This document shows positions 40,712-49,014 of a DNA stretch of 64,000 bases, in pieces (position 1 is the stretch's first letter; the number at the start of each line of letters is the position of its first letter). The position numbers and the translations under genes are program-made. Under the pieces are notes generated by a model that saw nothing but the letters and a program-made list of their open reading frames with translations, ran no database searches and was not told the origin of the DNA. This stretch comes from Uliginosibacterium flavum (lineage in GTDB: Bacteria > Pseudomonadota > Gammaproteobacteria > Burkholderiales > Rhodocyclaceae), in contig NZ_JBEWZI010000022.1 in NCBI RefSeq assembly GCF_040566545.1, positions 1 to 64,000 on the forward strand. The letters run 5' to 3'.

Positions 40712-41389
40712 TTAGGCTGTCCGACGCTTAGCCGCCGCAGTCCCGATCAATCCCAAACCTGCCAGAAGCATAGCCAGACTAGTGGGCTCCGGCACCGGAG
40801 TGGTTAGTACCACATTATCCATATACTGAAACGGGGTCATCGTGGCACGCGTTGAATAGCCGGTAAGGTATGGACGTTGGGCCAGAATGCGCAACTCGTG
40901 CACGCCGTCGGAAATCGACCCGGTATAGGTAAGTTGATTTCGGACAGTTACTCCTGCAGTAATGGAAGGCGCCTCCCATGAAGAAACAATCTGCCCATCC
41001 ACCAATATGTAGAACAAGCCACCGGTACTACTGTTGGTCGATTCTGGCTGCTGATACGCGGCCACATCAACTGAAATTGACATTGCCCCCGCAGCACTGC
41101 TGAAGGATTGCAGAATGCCACCACCGCCCCATTGCCCAGCGTTGTAAGGTGTTTGCTGCCCGACCCGGAACTGAGCGGCAAAACTCGCCACGCCGTCACC
41201 ATCTGTATCGAACATCACTGCAGTTGGGGCCGGCCGGCCAGTTGGTACCAACTGACCATCAAACGTTGTATAGAGTGTCCAACCGCTCAAATCCCCTGTT
41301 GAAAAATCACCGTTGACGACACTGGCTTGGGTATTGCCGCCCAGCAGGCACAAAGCCAAAACAAAGATGCTGTTGCGAACACACGTCAT
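40712..41389 (-). CDS. PEP-CTERM sorting-domain protein
   Basis: The 225-residue protein starts at ATG 41389, with GGAG seven bases upstream. A signal peptide (SIFVLALCLLGGNTQAS) is followed by a beta-rich lectin-like body (VVNGDFSTGDLSGWTLYTTF). The C-terminal PEP-CTERM signal is PVPEPTSLAMLLAGLGLIGTAAAKRR: Pro-Glu-Pro, hydrophobic helix, basic tail. The family is sorted by an exosortase (EpsH/XrtA), which must be encoded elsewhere. It is isolated among unrelated genes. Confidence 0.9.
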   Translation of the reverse strand: MTCVRNSIFVLALCLLGGNTQASVVNGDFSTGDLSGWTLYTTFDGQLVPTGRPAPTAVMFDTDGDGVASFAAQFRVGQQTPYNAGQWGGGGILQSFSSAAGAMSISVDVAAYQQPESTNSSTGGLFYILVDGQIVSSWEAPSITAGVTVRNQLTYTGSISDGVHELRILAQRPYLTGYSTRATMTPFQYMDNVVLTTPVPEPTSLAMLLAGLGLIGTAAAKRRTA

Positions 41390-41504
41390 ATTTAAATCTC
41401 CATTAAATTCCAAACGAATTATAAAAAACAACCAACATAATTATACCTGTATACATTGCGCCGCCATCGCGTACGGCGCGAACCCCATGATTCGGTGCGG
41501 CCCA

Positions 41505-41733
41505 AGGGCGTCAATGAGCAAGGCAGATTGTGTCGGATGAAGATTGCATCAATGCACCTCCAGTGATCATTCGCCCCGGATTAGCATGCGAAGCCCGAGG
41601 GCTAGATTCACCATGCGGCGCAATTCGCTGCGCATCATTGACGCCCTACTCCATCTCAAGACCCGCCACTGACGGCTCTCTACGCCAGCCCTGCCCGCAC
41701 AGCGAATCCTGGCGCGGCTCTCCAGCCTGCTGC
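41505..41733. repeat. Region of GTAGGGCG-type and BIME-like repeats
   Basis: A right end (GCGGCGCAATTCGCTGCGC.., TTGACGCCCTAC, 41615-41649) and a degenerate left end (GGGCGTCAATGAGC, 41507-41520) resemble the 95-bp element at 48834-48928. A BIME-like pair (GGCTCTCTACGCC.., GCGCGGCTCTCCAG) follows at 41668-41733. No gene lies between 41390 and 41795. Confidence 0.6.
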
Positions 41734-41746
41734 TGCGTAAACAGCT

Positions 41747-41768
41747 GCGGGGCGCCATAGCGCCCCGC
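41747..41768. terminator. Strong hairpin downstream of the phosphate transporter
   Basis: GCGGGGCGC (41747-41755) and GCGCCCCGC (41760-41768) are exact complements with loop CATA. On the minus strand no T-run follows, so it is only a possible terminator. Confidence 0.5.
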
Positions 41769-41795
41769 TTTGTCCTGCACACGGATGCAGAAGCC

Positions 41796-43268
41796 TTAAC
41801 GCACCAGCACGCTCCCCAGCCAGTAGAAGCCAGCCGACAGCAGCATGGAAGCCGGCATGGTCAGCACCCAGGCGATCAGAATGTGACGCACGGTGCCGCC
41901 TTGCAGACCGCTCCGGTTGGCGACCATGGTACCGGCCACGCCGGACGAGAGCACATGCGTGGTGGAGACCGGCAGGCCGAAGAAGGTGGCCAAACCAATC
42001 CCGCACATGGCTACGGCCTGGGCGCAGGCGCCCTGACCATAGGTCATGCTCTTCTGGCCGATCTTCTCGCCTACCGTTTTCACGACGCGCTTCCAGCCGA
42101 TCATGGTGCCAAGGCCAAGTGCCAGAGCGATGCCGACGACGACCCAGTAAGGGGCGTATTCGGTGGTTGCGGTCAGGTCGGCGCGCAGCTTCTTGAGGTC
42201 TTTCTTCTCCTTGGCCGGAATGCCCGGCAAGGCGGACACTTTTTTGGCCGTGTCATCCAGACAGAGCATGATGCGGCGCATCTTGCGGCGGTTTTCATCG
42301 CTGAGCGTGCGGTAGTCGGTCACGCCCTCAAGCGTCGTGGTCAGCTCCTGAATCGCCGGAATGCTGGCCGTCGGATCGCACTTGAACTGGGCCGGTAAGG
42401 TATGGTTGGGCAATTTACCCAGCGCCAGCATCTCGCTCAGCACCGGCGCATTGCGCTCGTAAATCTGTTGCAGGTGGGTGGCCGAGTCGTAGGCACGCTG
42501 GATTTCCAGCGGCGTGGCATCCAGATTGACCACAAACTTGCCGGGCACGATGCCGATCAGCACCAGCATCACGAGGCCGATCCCCTTCTGGCCATCATTC
42601 GAGCCATGCACGAAGCTCATGCCCATGGCCGAGCCGACCAGAGACAGGCGCGTCCAGAACGGCGGGTGTTTCTTGCCATCAATGTTCTGACGCATGGTCG
42701 GCGTCTTGTGCATGCGCGAGGTCGGCCAGAACCGGATGAAGATCCACAGCAGCAGCGCGGCGCAGGCAAAACCCACGGTTGGCGACACAACCAGCGAGAG
42801 CATCACGTCAATGGCCTTCTTCCAGTTCACGCCAGCGGCCAGCGGAATCTCGTTGAGCAGGGCATTCGCCAGACCCACGCCGAGGATCGAGCCGATCAGG
42901 GTGTGCGAGCTGGAGGCCGGCAAGGCGAGATACCAGGTACCGAAATTCCACAGAATGGCGGCGGCCAGCAGGGAGAAGACCATCACCATGCCCTGCGCCG
43001 AGGCCACATTCAGCAGCAGATCAACCGGCAGCAAATGCACGATGGCGTAGGCGACGCCCAGACCACCGAGCAAGACCCCGAAGAAATTGAAGATGCCGGA
43101 GCAAATCACGGCCAGATGCGGCGGCATGGCGCGCGTGTAGATCACCGTCGCGACGGCATTGGCGGTGTCGTGAAAACCGTTGATGAATTCAAAACAGAAG
43201 ACAAAGGCCAGCGCCAGAAAAAGGCTGATGCCAACGGTCACTGAGAGGCCGGAAAACAGATCAAACAT
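41796..43268 (-). CDS. pitA: PiT-family inorganic phosphate transporter
   Basis: The 490-residue protein has about ten hydrophobic segments in two halves. The PiT signatures are FINGFHDTANAVATVI, near the N-terminus, and GFAAFFGLPVSTTHVLSSGVAGT-like ATFFGLPVSTTHVLSS near the C-terminus. A charged central loop of about 150 residues (RTLSDENRRKMRR) separates the halves. It should import phosphate with protons, as low-affinity PitA. No PhoU-like partner is adjacent; the gene symbol is by family. Confidence 0.92.
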   Translation of the reverse strand: MFDLFSGLSVTVGISLFLALAFVFCFEFINGFHDTANAVATVIYTRAMPPHLAVICSGIFNFFGVLLGGLGVAYAIVHLLPVDLLLNVASAQGMVMVFSLLAAAILWNFGTWYLALPASSSHTLIGSILGVGLANALLNEIPLAAGVNWKKAIDVMLSLVVSPTVGFACAALLLWIFIRFWPTSRMHKTPTMRQNIDGKKHPPFWTRLSLVGSAMGMSFVHGSNDGQKGIGLVMLVLIGIVPGKFVVNLDATPLEIQRAYDSATHLQQIYERNAPVLSEMLALGKLPNHTLPAQFKCDPTASIPAIQELTTTLEGVTDYRTLSDENRRKMRRIMLCLDDTAKKVSALPGIPAKEKKDLKKLRADLTATTEYAPYWVVVGIALALGLGTMIGWKRVVKTVGEKIGQKSMTYGQGACAQAVAMCGIGLATFFGLPVSTTHVLSSGVAGTMVANRSGLQGGTVRHILIAWVLTMPASMLLSAGFYWLGSVLVR

Positions 43269-43411
43269 GGGGTCGTCGCAGACTGAGCGGTCAAAGAGAG
43301 CGGCATTATTACAGAATGACTACAGGCACAGATGACAATCGTCAGCTGCTGGCGTTTGCCAAGAGCCAGACCGGGCAAGGCCCAGGCAGAACAGGGCCTC
43401 AGTGACACGCA

Positions 43412-43484
43412 GCCCGAAGACCCGCCAACAGCGGCCCTCTTCAGCATGCCTGCCGGAAGAGTCAGTCCAGGCGCGGCTCTTCAG
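43412..43484. repeat. BIME-like double palindrome
   Basis: GAAGACCCGCCAACAGCGGCCCTCTTC-type first palindrome (43414-43442) and GGAAGAGTCAG..GCGCGGCTCTTCAG second palindrome (43455-43484), between the divergent pit start and the pectate-lyase end. Confidence 0.75.
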
Positions 43485-43490
43485 TGGATA

Positions 43491-43520
43491 TAAAAAACGG
43501 GAGGCATCAGCCTCCCGTTT
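43491..43520 (-). terminator. Rho-independent terminator of the pectate lyase gene
   Basis: AAACGGGAGGC (43495-43505) pairs with GCCTCCCGTTT (43510-43520) over loop ATCA; on the minus strand six T follow. Confidence 0.9.
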
Positions 43521-43543
43521 CTACGCTCTGCCTGATCCGTGGA

Positions 43544-44641
43544 TCAGAAGCTCGTCACGTCAGACGGGCTGACGTCGCAATAGGCGGTGTTGAAGAACTC
43601 GCCATATTTCTCGGTCGAGCCGCTGCCCTTGACGATGCCCTTCCACTCTTCGCAGATGCGCGGTTTGGTGGTGATGGCGGTCGGGCGGGTCAGGCCTTTG
43701 ACCTTGAGGTTGCGGATCGTGGCCTTGTCGCCGTAGTTGCGGTTCAGGCCGACGACGGTGCTGGTGATCGTCCCGTTGATGGTCACGTTATTGATATTCA
43801 CGTAACGCGGGCCGCCGTTGTTCGAGCAGTCACCACAGGAGCGCCACAGCTTGCCGACCGCGCCATAGGTCTGGAAATTCTCGATGACGGTGGTGCTGTT
43901 CTTCGAGTTGTGCTGGAAGGTCTTGTCCTCGGCATTGGTGGCCGACCCGCCGGAGATGGTCAGGGTGCCGCCTTCGGACTTGTTGGTCGCCGCGTCTTCA
44001 CAGACATCTTCCCACACCACGTTTTCCAGACGGCAGTTGCCGCTGGCACAGTGAATGCCGTCAGCTGCGGCACCGGCTTTGAGGCGCACGTTCTTGATGG
44101 TGGCGTTGTTCAGCGTGAAGATCGGTGCCTGTGATTCGCTGCCGCCGTTGCAGGACGTACCGACGGTGATGCCACCGCAATCCACGGTGGTGTTGGAGAT
44201 CACGCTGCCCGGAGCGCAAGAGCCGGTGGCGCCACCGCTGCTGGAACTGGATGAGCTGCTCGACGAACTGGAACTGCTCGACGAGCTGCTGGATGAACTG
44301 GAGGACGAGCTGCTTGACGATGAGCTGCTGCTGGATGAACTGGAGGAGCTGGACGAAGAACTCGAACCGCCACTGCTGCTGATCGGGATCGAGCATTCGT
44401 TGGTGCCGCCGGAAACCTTGCTGCCGGCGCCGAAAGTAACTTCACCGCAGATGAAGCTGCCGGTAAGCGTCTTGACGGTGAATTTGTCGGCACGGCCGTA
44501 AGCGACGCTGGTGGCGGCGCTGACCGTACAGGTCTTGCCTTCGGTACACAGGGTTTTGTAGCCGGCCGGGCGGTTTGCCGCACTGGCTGCGGTGCTGAGC
44601 GCGAGGGCGGCGAGGCCCAGCGCAAGCTGTGTCATACGCAT
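43544..44641 (-). CDS. Secreted PL3-family pectate lyase with polyserine linker
   Basis: The protein has 365 residues. A signal peptide of about 21 residues (ALGLAALALSTAASA) is followed by an N-terminal cysteine-containing module (about 25-90). Next comes an unbroken run of 43 serines (residues 93-135, codons AGC, TCG, TCC mixed), then the catalytic domain. That domain is a PL3-type parallel beta-helix: TVDCGGITVG, ADGIHCASGNCRLENVVWEDVCEDA and HNSKNST-type turns, with ICEEWKG near the end. The linker resembles those of plant-polymer-degrading gammaproteobacteria. No other plant-wall enzyme is in the window. Confidence 0.88.
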   Translation of the reverse strand: MRMTQLALGLAALALSTAASAANRPAGYKTLCTEGKTCTVSAATSVAYGRADKFTVKTLTGSFICGEVTFGAGSKVSGGTNECSIPISSSGGSSSSSSSSSSSSSSSSSSSSSSSSSSSSSSSSSSSSSSSSSSSGGATGSCAPGSVISNTTVDCGGITVGTSCNGGSESQAPIFTLNNATIKNVRLKAGAAADGIHCASGNCRLENVVWEDVCEDAATNKSEGGTLTISGGSATNAEDKTFQHNSKNSTTVIENFQTYGAVGKLWRSCGDCSNNGGPRYVNINNVTINGTITSTVVGLNRNYGDKATIRNLKVKGLTRPTAITTKPRICEEWKGIVKGSGSTEKYGEFFNTAYCDVSPSDVTSF

Positions 44642-44833
44642 CGTTTTGTCTCCTGAATGATCGATATGGCTTGGCGCCAAGGATTCTTTTTGTGCTGTGC
44701 CAACCGGCCTTGAATTGTGACGTTTTGGCAAACTGGCCTGATAAAGCTAGCAGACGATCTGCCATTCGGAAACTTTTTTTGTAAGAATCCGACCTACGTA
44801 CAAGCGGGAAGGCACGGGCGGTCCAGAGCCCGA

Positions 44834-45415
44834 TCAGCGCGCCGGGCTCACCACGATGCCAGCTTCAGTCACGATCCAGTCCAGCGGCAGATCGTGCAAT
44901 TGTGGCTGAGCATCATCGAGCCGGGCGAGTTCGTAACCGACGCCAATGCTGATCGGTGCCGGCCTGAGGCTGGCGAGCGTGCGGTCGAAAAAGCCGCCGC
45001 CGTAGCCGATACGATAGCCGCGCGCGTCGAACCCATTCACGGGAACGAGCACGGCCTGAAGAGCCGCACTGGGCGTGCCTTGCGGGGCGGGTATGCCGAA
45101 GCGGTCCGCCACAAGCGGCTCTCCGGGCTGCCATAGGTGAAAAACCAGCGAGCCGGGCGTAGCGGGTACGACGGGCAGGGCCAGTTGCCGCCCGAAGTCT
45201 TGCGCCTGCCATTCGACCAGAAATTCAACTAAATCGGGCTCCGCGCGGAACGGCCAGCAGAATCCGAGGGTCTGAGGATTGAGTCGATTCAGCAAATCAC
45301 CCAGATGCCCGGCGAGCTTGGCGGCAAGCTGGCTGCGCAGCGCGGGCGCGAGGGCTTCGCGCTCGGCAATCAGGCGGCTGCGCAAGGCTTTGCGGTCGGT
45401 TTCAGGGCGGGTCAC
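44834..45415 (-). CDS. fthC: 5-formyltetrahydrofolate cyclo-ligase
   Basis: The 193-residue protein is YgfA-like; it closes 5-formyl-THF to 5,10-methenyl-THF with ATP. N-terminal RSRLIAEREALAP, middle LGFCWPFRAEPDL and RIGYGGGFFDRTL are the family blocks. Residues about 113-121 (GTPSAALQA) are encoded by sequence that matches the window's dispersed palindrome at 26 of 27 bases (45054-45080), in a variable surface loop. 6S RNA, usual upstream neighbour of ygfA, is not recognisable here. Confidence 0.92.
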   Translation of the reverse strand: MTRPETDRKALRSRLIAEREALAPALRSQLAAKLAGHLGDLLNRLNPQTLGFCWPFRAEPDLVEFLVEWQAQDFGRQLALPVVPATPGSLVFHLWQPGEPLVADRFGIPAPQGTPSAALQAVLVPVNGFDARGYRIGYGGGFFDRTLASLRPAPISIGVGYELARLDDAQPQLHDLPLDWIVTEAGIVVSPAR

Positions 45416-45546
45416 GTGCTATGCTGCCTCGCAGAAAATACGGGGTAGATCGGGCTCAGGCCTTCTCACCCAAGCCCTTCCGGCAAGTGGCCGGGGAGCG
45501 CAGGACGGCACGCCAGCGTGCCGATCAACTTTGGGAATGTTACGTC

Positions 45547-47496
45547 ATGAAGTACAAGTTGTGCGCGGCCTTGCTGGCGGTGGTGGGATTGAGCAGTGTG
45601 GCAGGCGCCGATGCCGGCGATGACCGCATCATGGCGGCCCGCGAGGCTGCGACACGCGGCGACGCGCAAGGTCTGGCGAGGTTGGCGGCAAGTTCCTCGG
45701 ATCATGTGCTCGAACCGTATGTGCAGTACTGGCCGCTGTCCGGGCGCATCGCGCGCATCTCGGAAGCTGCGCCGGTCGATGCGATCAACGATTTCCTGCA
45801 ACGCAACGCAGGCACCTGGCTGGCTGAAAAGCTGCGCACCGAATGGGTCAAGCGTCTCGGCTATGAGAAGCGCTGGAGCGCCTTCGAGGCTGAGTACCGT
45901 CAGCTGGTGCAGCCGGATCAGGAGGCGCAGTGCTGGGCGGCCCAATCCCCAGGCAGTTACGCTGCAGAAGCCAATCGCGCGCTGGAAGGCGTGTGGCTGT
46001 CGATGCTGGATACGCCGGCAGCCTGCGACGCCCCGCTGCGGACACTGATCAACACGGGCCGCTTCGGCGCCGATGAAGTCTGGCAACGCTTCCGTCGTCT
46101 GGTCGAGAACAAGCGCTTCGGCCCGGCGCGCGAAGTCGTCAGCTGGCTGCCCGAAGCACAAGCCATCAGCCCCGCCACCGTGAATGCCGCGCTGGATAAT
46201 CCGGCGCGTTTCCTGGCCTCCGCCAATGCCCGCAATCCGTCTGGCCGGGGTGGACGCGAAACCGTGCTGGCAGCCATCACCCGCCTGGCGCGCAGCGATG
46301 TGCGCGAAGCGGCGGCGCGCTGGCGCGGGCTGGATAGCCCGGCTTATCGCGAGGAAGAGCGTGCCTACGTCTGGGGTCAATTGGCTTGGATGGCGGCGCT
46401 GTCACAACTGCCCGAAGCCAACACCTGGTACGCCCAGGCCCAGACTGTCAGCATGAGCGACGAGCAGCGTGCCTGGCAGGTTCGCGCGGCACTACGCGCC
46501 GGCAACTGGAACAATGTGCGGGCGGGCATCGACGCCATGCCGCCCGCCCAACGCGAATTGCCGGACTGGACTTACTGGCAGGGGCGTGCGCTGCAGGCAC
46601 AAGGCCGTGCGGCCGATGCGCAGCTGGCCTTTCAGCGTGCCGCCGGCCCGCCGACTTTCTACGGCATTTTGGCGACCGAAGCCTTGGGCCGCCAATACAG
46701 CTGGCCCAAGGCTGCAGCCCCGGTCACGGCGGCTGAACTGGCGCGCATCCAGGCTGCCCCGGAAGCGCGCCGTGTGCTGGCGCTGTATCGACTGGATCTG
46801 CGCACCGAAGCCCTGCGCGAGTGGAGCTGGGCCTTGCGCACGGTAGATGACCGGACCCTGCTCGCCGCCGCCGAGCTCGCGCGGCGCAACTCCCTGTATG
46901 ACCGCGCCATCAATGCGGCGGATCGTACGCGCAACGAACATGACTATGCCGTGCGCTATCTGGCGCCCTACTACGACATTTTCGCGCGCGAGGCACAGGC
47001 CCAGAATCTGGATCTAGCCTGGGTCTTCGGCCTGGTGCGGCAGGAAAGCCGCTTCCTGTCGATTGCCCGCTCCGGCGTCGGCGCACAAGGCCTGATGCAG
47101 GTGATGCCAGCCACCGGAAAATGGATCGCCAAGAAGCAGGGCTGGAACGATTACCACGCGGGCTGGCTGACCAGCATCGACACCAATGTGCAGTTGGGCA
47201 GTGCCTATCTTCGCCACGTGCTGGACCTGCTCTCGCAGAATCAGGTGCTGGCCGCCGCCGGTTACAACGCCGGCCCTGGCCGCCCACGCCGCTGGCGTGA
47301 CAGCAAGCCGATGGAAGGCGCGATTTATGCTGAAACCATCCCGATCACGGAGACCCGCGATTACGTCAAGAAGGTAATGGCCAATGCCGAGATGTACGCG
47401 ACGCTGTTTGAGCGCCGCCCGGTGTCACTGACCACGCGCCTGGGCAAAGTACCCGCCAGCGGCGTGGATGTGGCGCTGGCGCGGGACGAGCCCTAA
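45547..47496 (+). CDS. slt: Soluble lytic murein transglycosylase (Slt70-like)
   Basis: The protein has 649 residues. ATG 45547 starts a signal peptide (LCAALLAVVGLSSVAGA). A long helical superhelix follows (about 30-450, repeats such as LARLAASSSDHVLEPYVQYW). The catalytic domain has LVRQESRFLSIARSGVGAQG, with Glu500 as the acid, and LMQVMPATGKWI. It cleaves the MurNAc-GlcNAc bond in the periplasm and releases anhydro-muropeptides. Length equals the E. coli enzyme. Confidence 0.96.
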   Translation: MKYKLCAALLAVVGLSSVAGADAGDDRIMAAREAATRGDAQGLARLAASSSDHVLEPYVQYWPLSGRIARISEAAPVDAINDFLQRNAGTWLAEKLRTEWVKRLGYEKRWSAFEAEYRQLVQPDQEAQCWAAQSPGSYAAEANRALEGVWLSMLDTPAACDAPLRTLINTGRFGADEVWQRFRRLVENKRFGPAREVVSWLPEAQAISPATVNAALDNPARFLASANARNPSGRGGRETVLAAITRLARSDVREAAARWRGLDSPAYREEERAYVWGQLAWMAALSQLPEANTWYAQAQTVSMSDEQRAWQVRAALRAGNWNNVRAGIDAMPPAQRELPDWTYWQGRALQAQGRAADAQLAFQRAAGPPTFYGILATEALGRQYSWPKAAAPVTAAELARIQAAPEARRVLALYRLDLRTEALREWSWALRTVDDRTLLAAAELARRNSLYDRAINAADRTRNEHDYAVRYLAPYYDIFAREAQAQNLDLAWVFGLVRQESRFLSIARSGVGAQGLMQVMPATGKWIAKKQGWNDYHAGWLTSIDTNVQLGSAYLRHVLDLLSQNQVLAAAGYNAGPGRPRRWRDSKPMEGAIYAETIPITETRDYVKKVMANAEMYATLFERRPVSLTTRLGKVPASGVDVALARDEP

Positions 47497-47505
47497 CCAA
47501 GCCTC

Positions 47506-47581
47506 GCCTGAAGAGCTGCACTGGGCGTGCCTCTTCAGGCAGCTAGCCTGCACAGGCCCGCCCAGTGCGGATCTGCAGACA
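47506..47581. repeat. BIME-like double palindrome (reference copy)
   Basis: The first palindrome has 9-bp perfect arms CCTGAAGAG (47507-47515) and CTCTTCAGG (47531-47539). The second is GCCTGCACAGGC..GCGGATCTGCAG (47546-47579). Directly after slt. Confidence 0.8.
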
Positions 47582-47690
47582 TCGTTCAGTAACAAAACAA
47601 TTTGTTCGACTGTGCAATAATTCCGCGTCTTTGCCAGGCTTAACCCCCAGAATGCCTGCAAACCTTTTGGCACACGACGGCGATTCCATC

Positions 47691-48329
47691 ATGCAACTGA
47701 TCATCGGCAACAAATCCTATTCCTCCTGGTCACTGCGCGGCTGGCTGGCGGTAAAAGCCAGCGGCCATGCCTTCGAGGAAATCCGCATCCCGCTGCGGCA
47801 GCCCGATACCCATGCACGCATCGCCGAATTGAGCCCCTCCGGCAAGGTGCCCTGCCTGCGCGATCATGGCCTGGCGATCTGGGACTCGCTGGCGATTGCC
47901 GAATATCTGGCCGAAGAAGTCACCCCGCTGTGGCCGCTGGATGGCGCAGCGCGGGCCGTGGCACGCAGCGTCTCGGCGGAAATGCACAGTGGTTTCACCG
48001 CCCTGCGCAACCAGATGCCGATGAATTTGCGCGAGAGCCTTCCCGGTAAAGGCCGCAGCCCCGAAGTCGACGCCGACATCGCGCGCATCGTGGCGATCTG
48101 GAAGCAATGCCGTGCGCAATACGGCGGGCACGGGCGTTTCCTGTTCGGCGAATACTGCATCGCCGACATGATGTTTGCGCCGGTGTGCTTCCGCTTCGAG
48201 ACCTATGGCGTGCAACTCGACAACGGCGCCAACGACTACTTGCAGACCATGCTGGCCCACCCGCACATGCAGGAATGGAAAGCGGCCGCACTGGCAGAAA
48301 CTGAGATCATTGAGGCCTACCGCGTGTGA
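47691..48329 (+). CDS. Glutathione S-transferase family protein
   Basis: The protein has 212 residues. N-terminal thioredoxin-like half: MQLIIGNKSYSSWSLRGWLA, with the Ser cluster (SYSSWS) of the bacterial subclass that uses Ser for glutathione, and SGKVPCLRDHGLAIWDSLAIAEYLAEE (cis-Pro and the D-S pair). The C-terminal half is helical. It resembles stringent-starvation/maleylacetoacetate-isomerase-like GSTs. Substrate unknown. Its stop overlaps the hslR start. Confidence 0.85.
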   Translation: MQLIIGNKSYSSWSLRGWLAVKASGHAFEEIRIPLRQPDTHARIAELSPSGKVPCLRDHGLAIWDSLAIAEYLAEEVTPLWPLDGAARAVARSVSAEMHSGFTALRNQMPMNLRESLPGKGRSPEVDADIARIVAIWKQCRAQYGGHGRFLFGEYCIADMMFAPVCFRFETYGVQLDNGANDYLQTMLAHPHMQEWKAAALAETEIIEAYRV

Positions 48330-48715
48330 GGACTGAGTTGAGCGCAGTGCGCATCGACAAATGGCTGTGGGCCGCGCGTTTCTACAAGACCCGCGCGCTG
48401 GCAACCGATGCGGTTAACGGCGGCAAGGTGCAACTCAACGGCCTCGGCATCAAGCCCGCCAAGGACGTGAAAATTGGCGACCGCATCGAACTGTCCATCG
48501 GCGATCTGCACTGGGAACTGCTGGTGCAGGCCCTATCCGACAAGCGCGGCCCGGCGACCGAAGCGCGCAAGCTCTACACCGAGACCGACGCCAGTCTGGC
48601 CCGGCGCGAAAAGCAGATCGAGGAACGCCAGCTGCGCGTGGAGCCCTCCGCCGACATCCACGGCCGCCCGACCAAGCGCGACCGGCGCACGATGGATCGC
48701 TGGCGCGGCAGTTAA
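48326..48715 (+). CDS. hslR: Heat-shock S4-domain ribosome-associated protein Hsp15
   Basis: It encodes about 129 residues. S4 domain: VRIDKWLWAARFYKTRALATDAVNGGKVQLNG, followed by a basic Arg/Lys/Glu tail (RREKQIEERQLRV). Hsp15 binds 50S subunits carrying blocked peptidyl-tRNA and recycles them. GTG 48326 overlaps the stop of the GST gene; TTG 48338, six bases after AGGA, gives MSAVRIDKW and matches the family start better. Both readings keep the S4 domain whole. Confidence 0.9.
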   Translation: MRTELSAVRIDKWLWAARFYKTRALATDAVNGGKVQLNGLGIKPAKDVKIGDRIELSIGDLHWELLVQALSDKRGPATEARKLYTETDASLARREKQIEERQLRVEPSADIHGRPTKRDRRTMDRWRGS

Positions 48716-48724
48716 AGACACATA

Positions 48725-48799
48725 CCTGAAGAGCCGCCAGCAGCGGACGTCTTCTACCTGCTTGCCCGTAAAGGCTGGTGGGGAGCGGCTCTTCAAGCA
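48725..48799. repeat. BIME-like double palindrome
   Basis: Outer arms CTGAAGAGCCGC (48726-48737) and GCGGCTCTTCA (48785-48795) are perfect complements; inner parts carry CTTCTACCTG and TGCCCGTA. Confidence 0.8.
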
Positions 48800-48833
48800 T
48801 GGATAAGCCCACCACGTACGCCGCAATAATCCC

Positions 48834-48928
48834 GTAGGGCGCACTGAGCGCAACGAACTGCACCGTATGAAAAATCGGCGCAATACCACCCCATCCGGCG
48901 CAATGTGCTGCGCTTATTGACGCCCTAC
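48834..48928. mobile_element. 95-bp MITE-like element with GTAGGGCG ends
   Basis: Left end GTAGGGCGCACTGAGCGCA and right end TGCGCTTATTGACGCCCTAC are imperfect inverted repeats of about 32 bases. The element holds no ORF. A decayed relative lies at 41505-41655. Confidence 0.65.
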
Positions 48929-48961
48929 GAAACCCGCTCCGCCTTGCGCTACAACAGGCGC

Positions 48962-49000
48962 AAAAAAAAAGGCGCCGTTCACTGCACGGCGCCTTTTTTT
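48962..49000 (-). terminator. Terminator of the dusB-fis-purH-pagP-purD operon
   Basis: GGCGCCGT (48971-48978) pairs with ACGGCGCC (48986-48993), with A9 and T7 flanks; it works for the minus strand purD and could act both ways. Confidence 0.9.
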
Positions 49001-49014
49001 ACAGTCAAACCAGC

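Noticed and set aside
45416..45546. 6S RNA expected upstream of fthC
   Set aside because: A short string resembling the CCTGAGCC region occurs, but there is no room or pairing for the full 6S hairpin.
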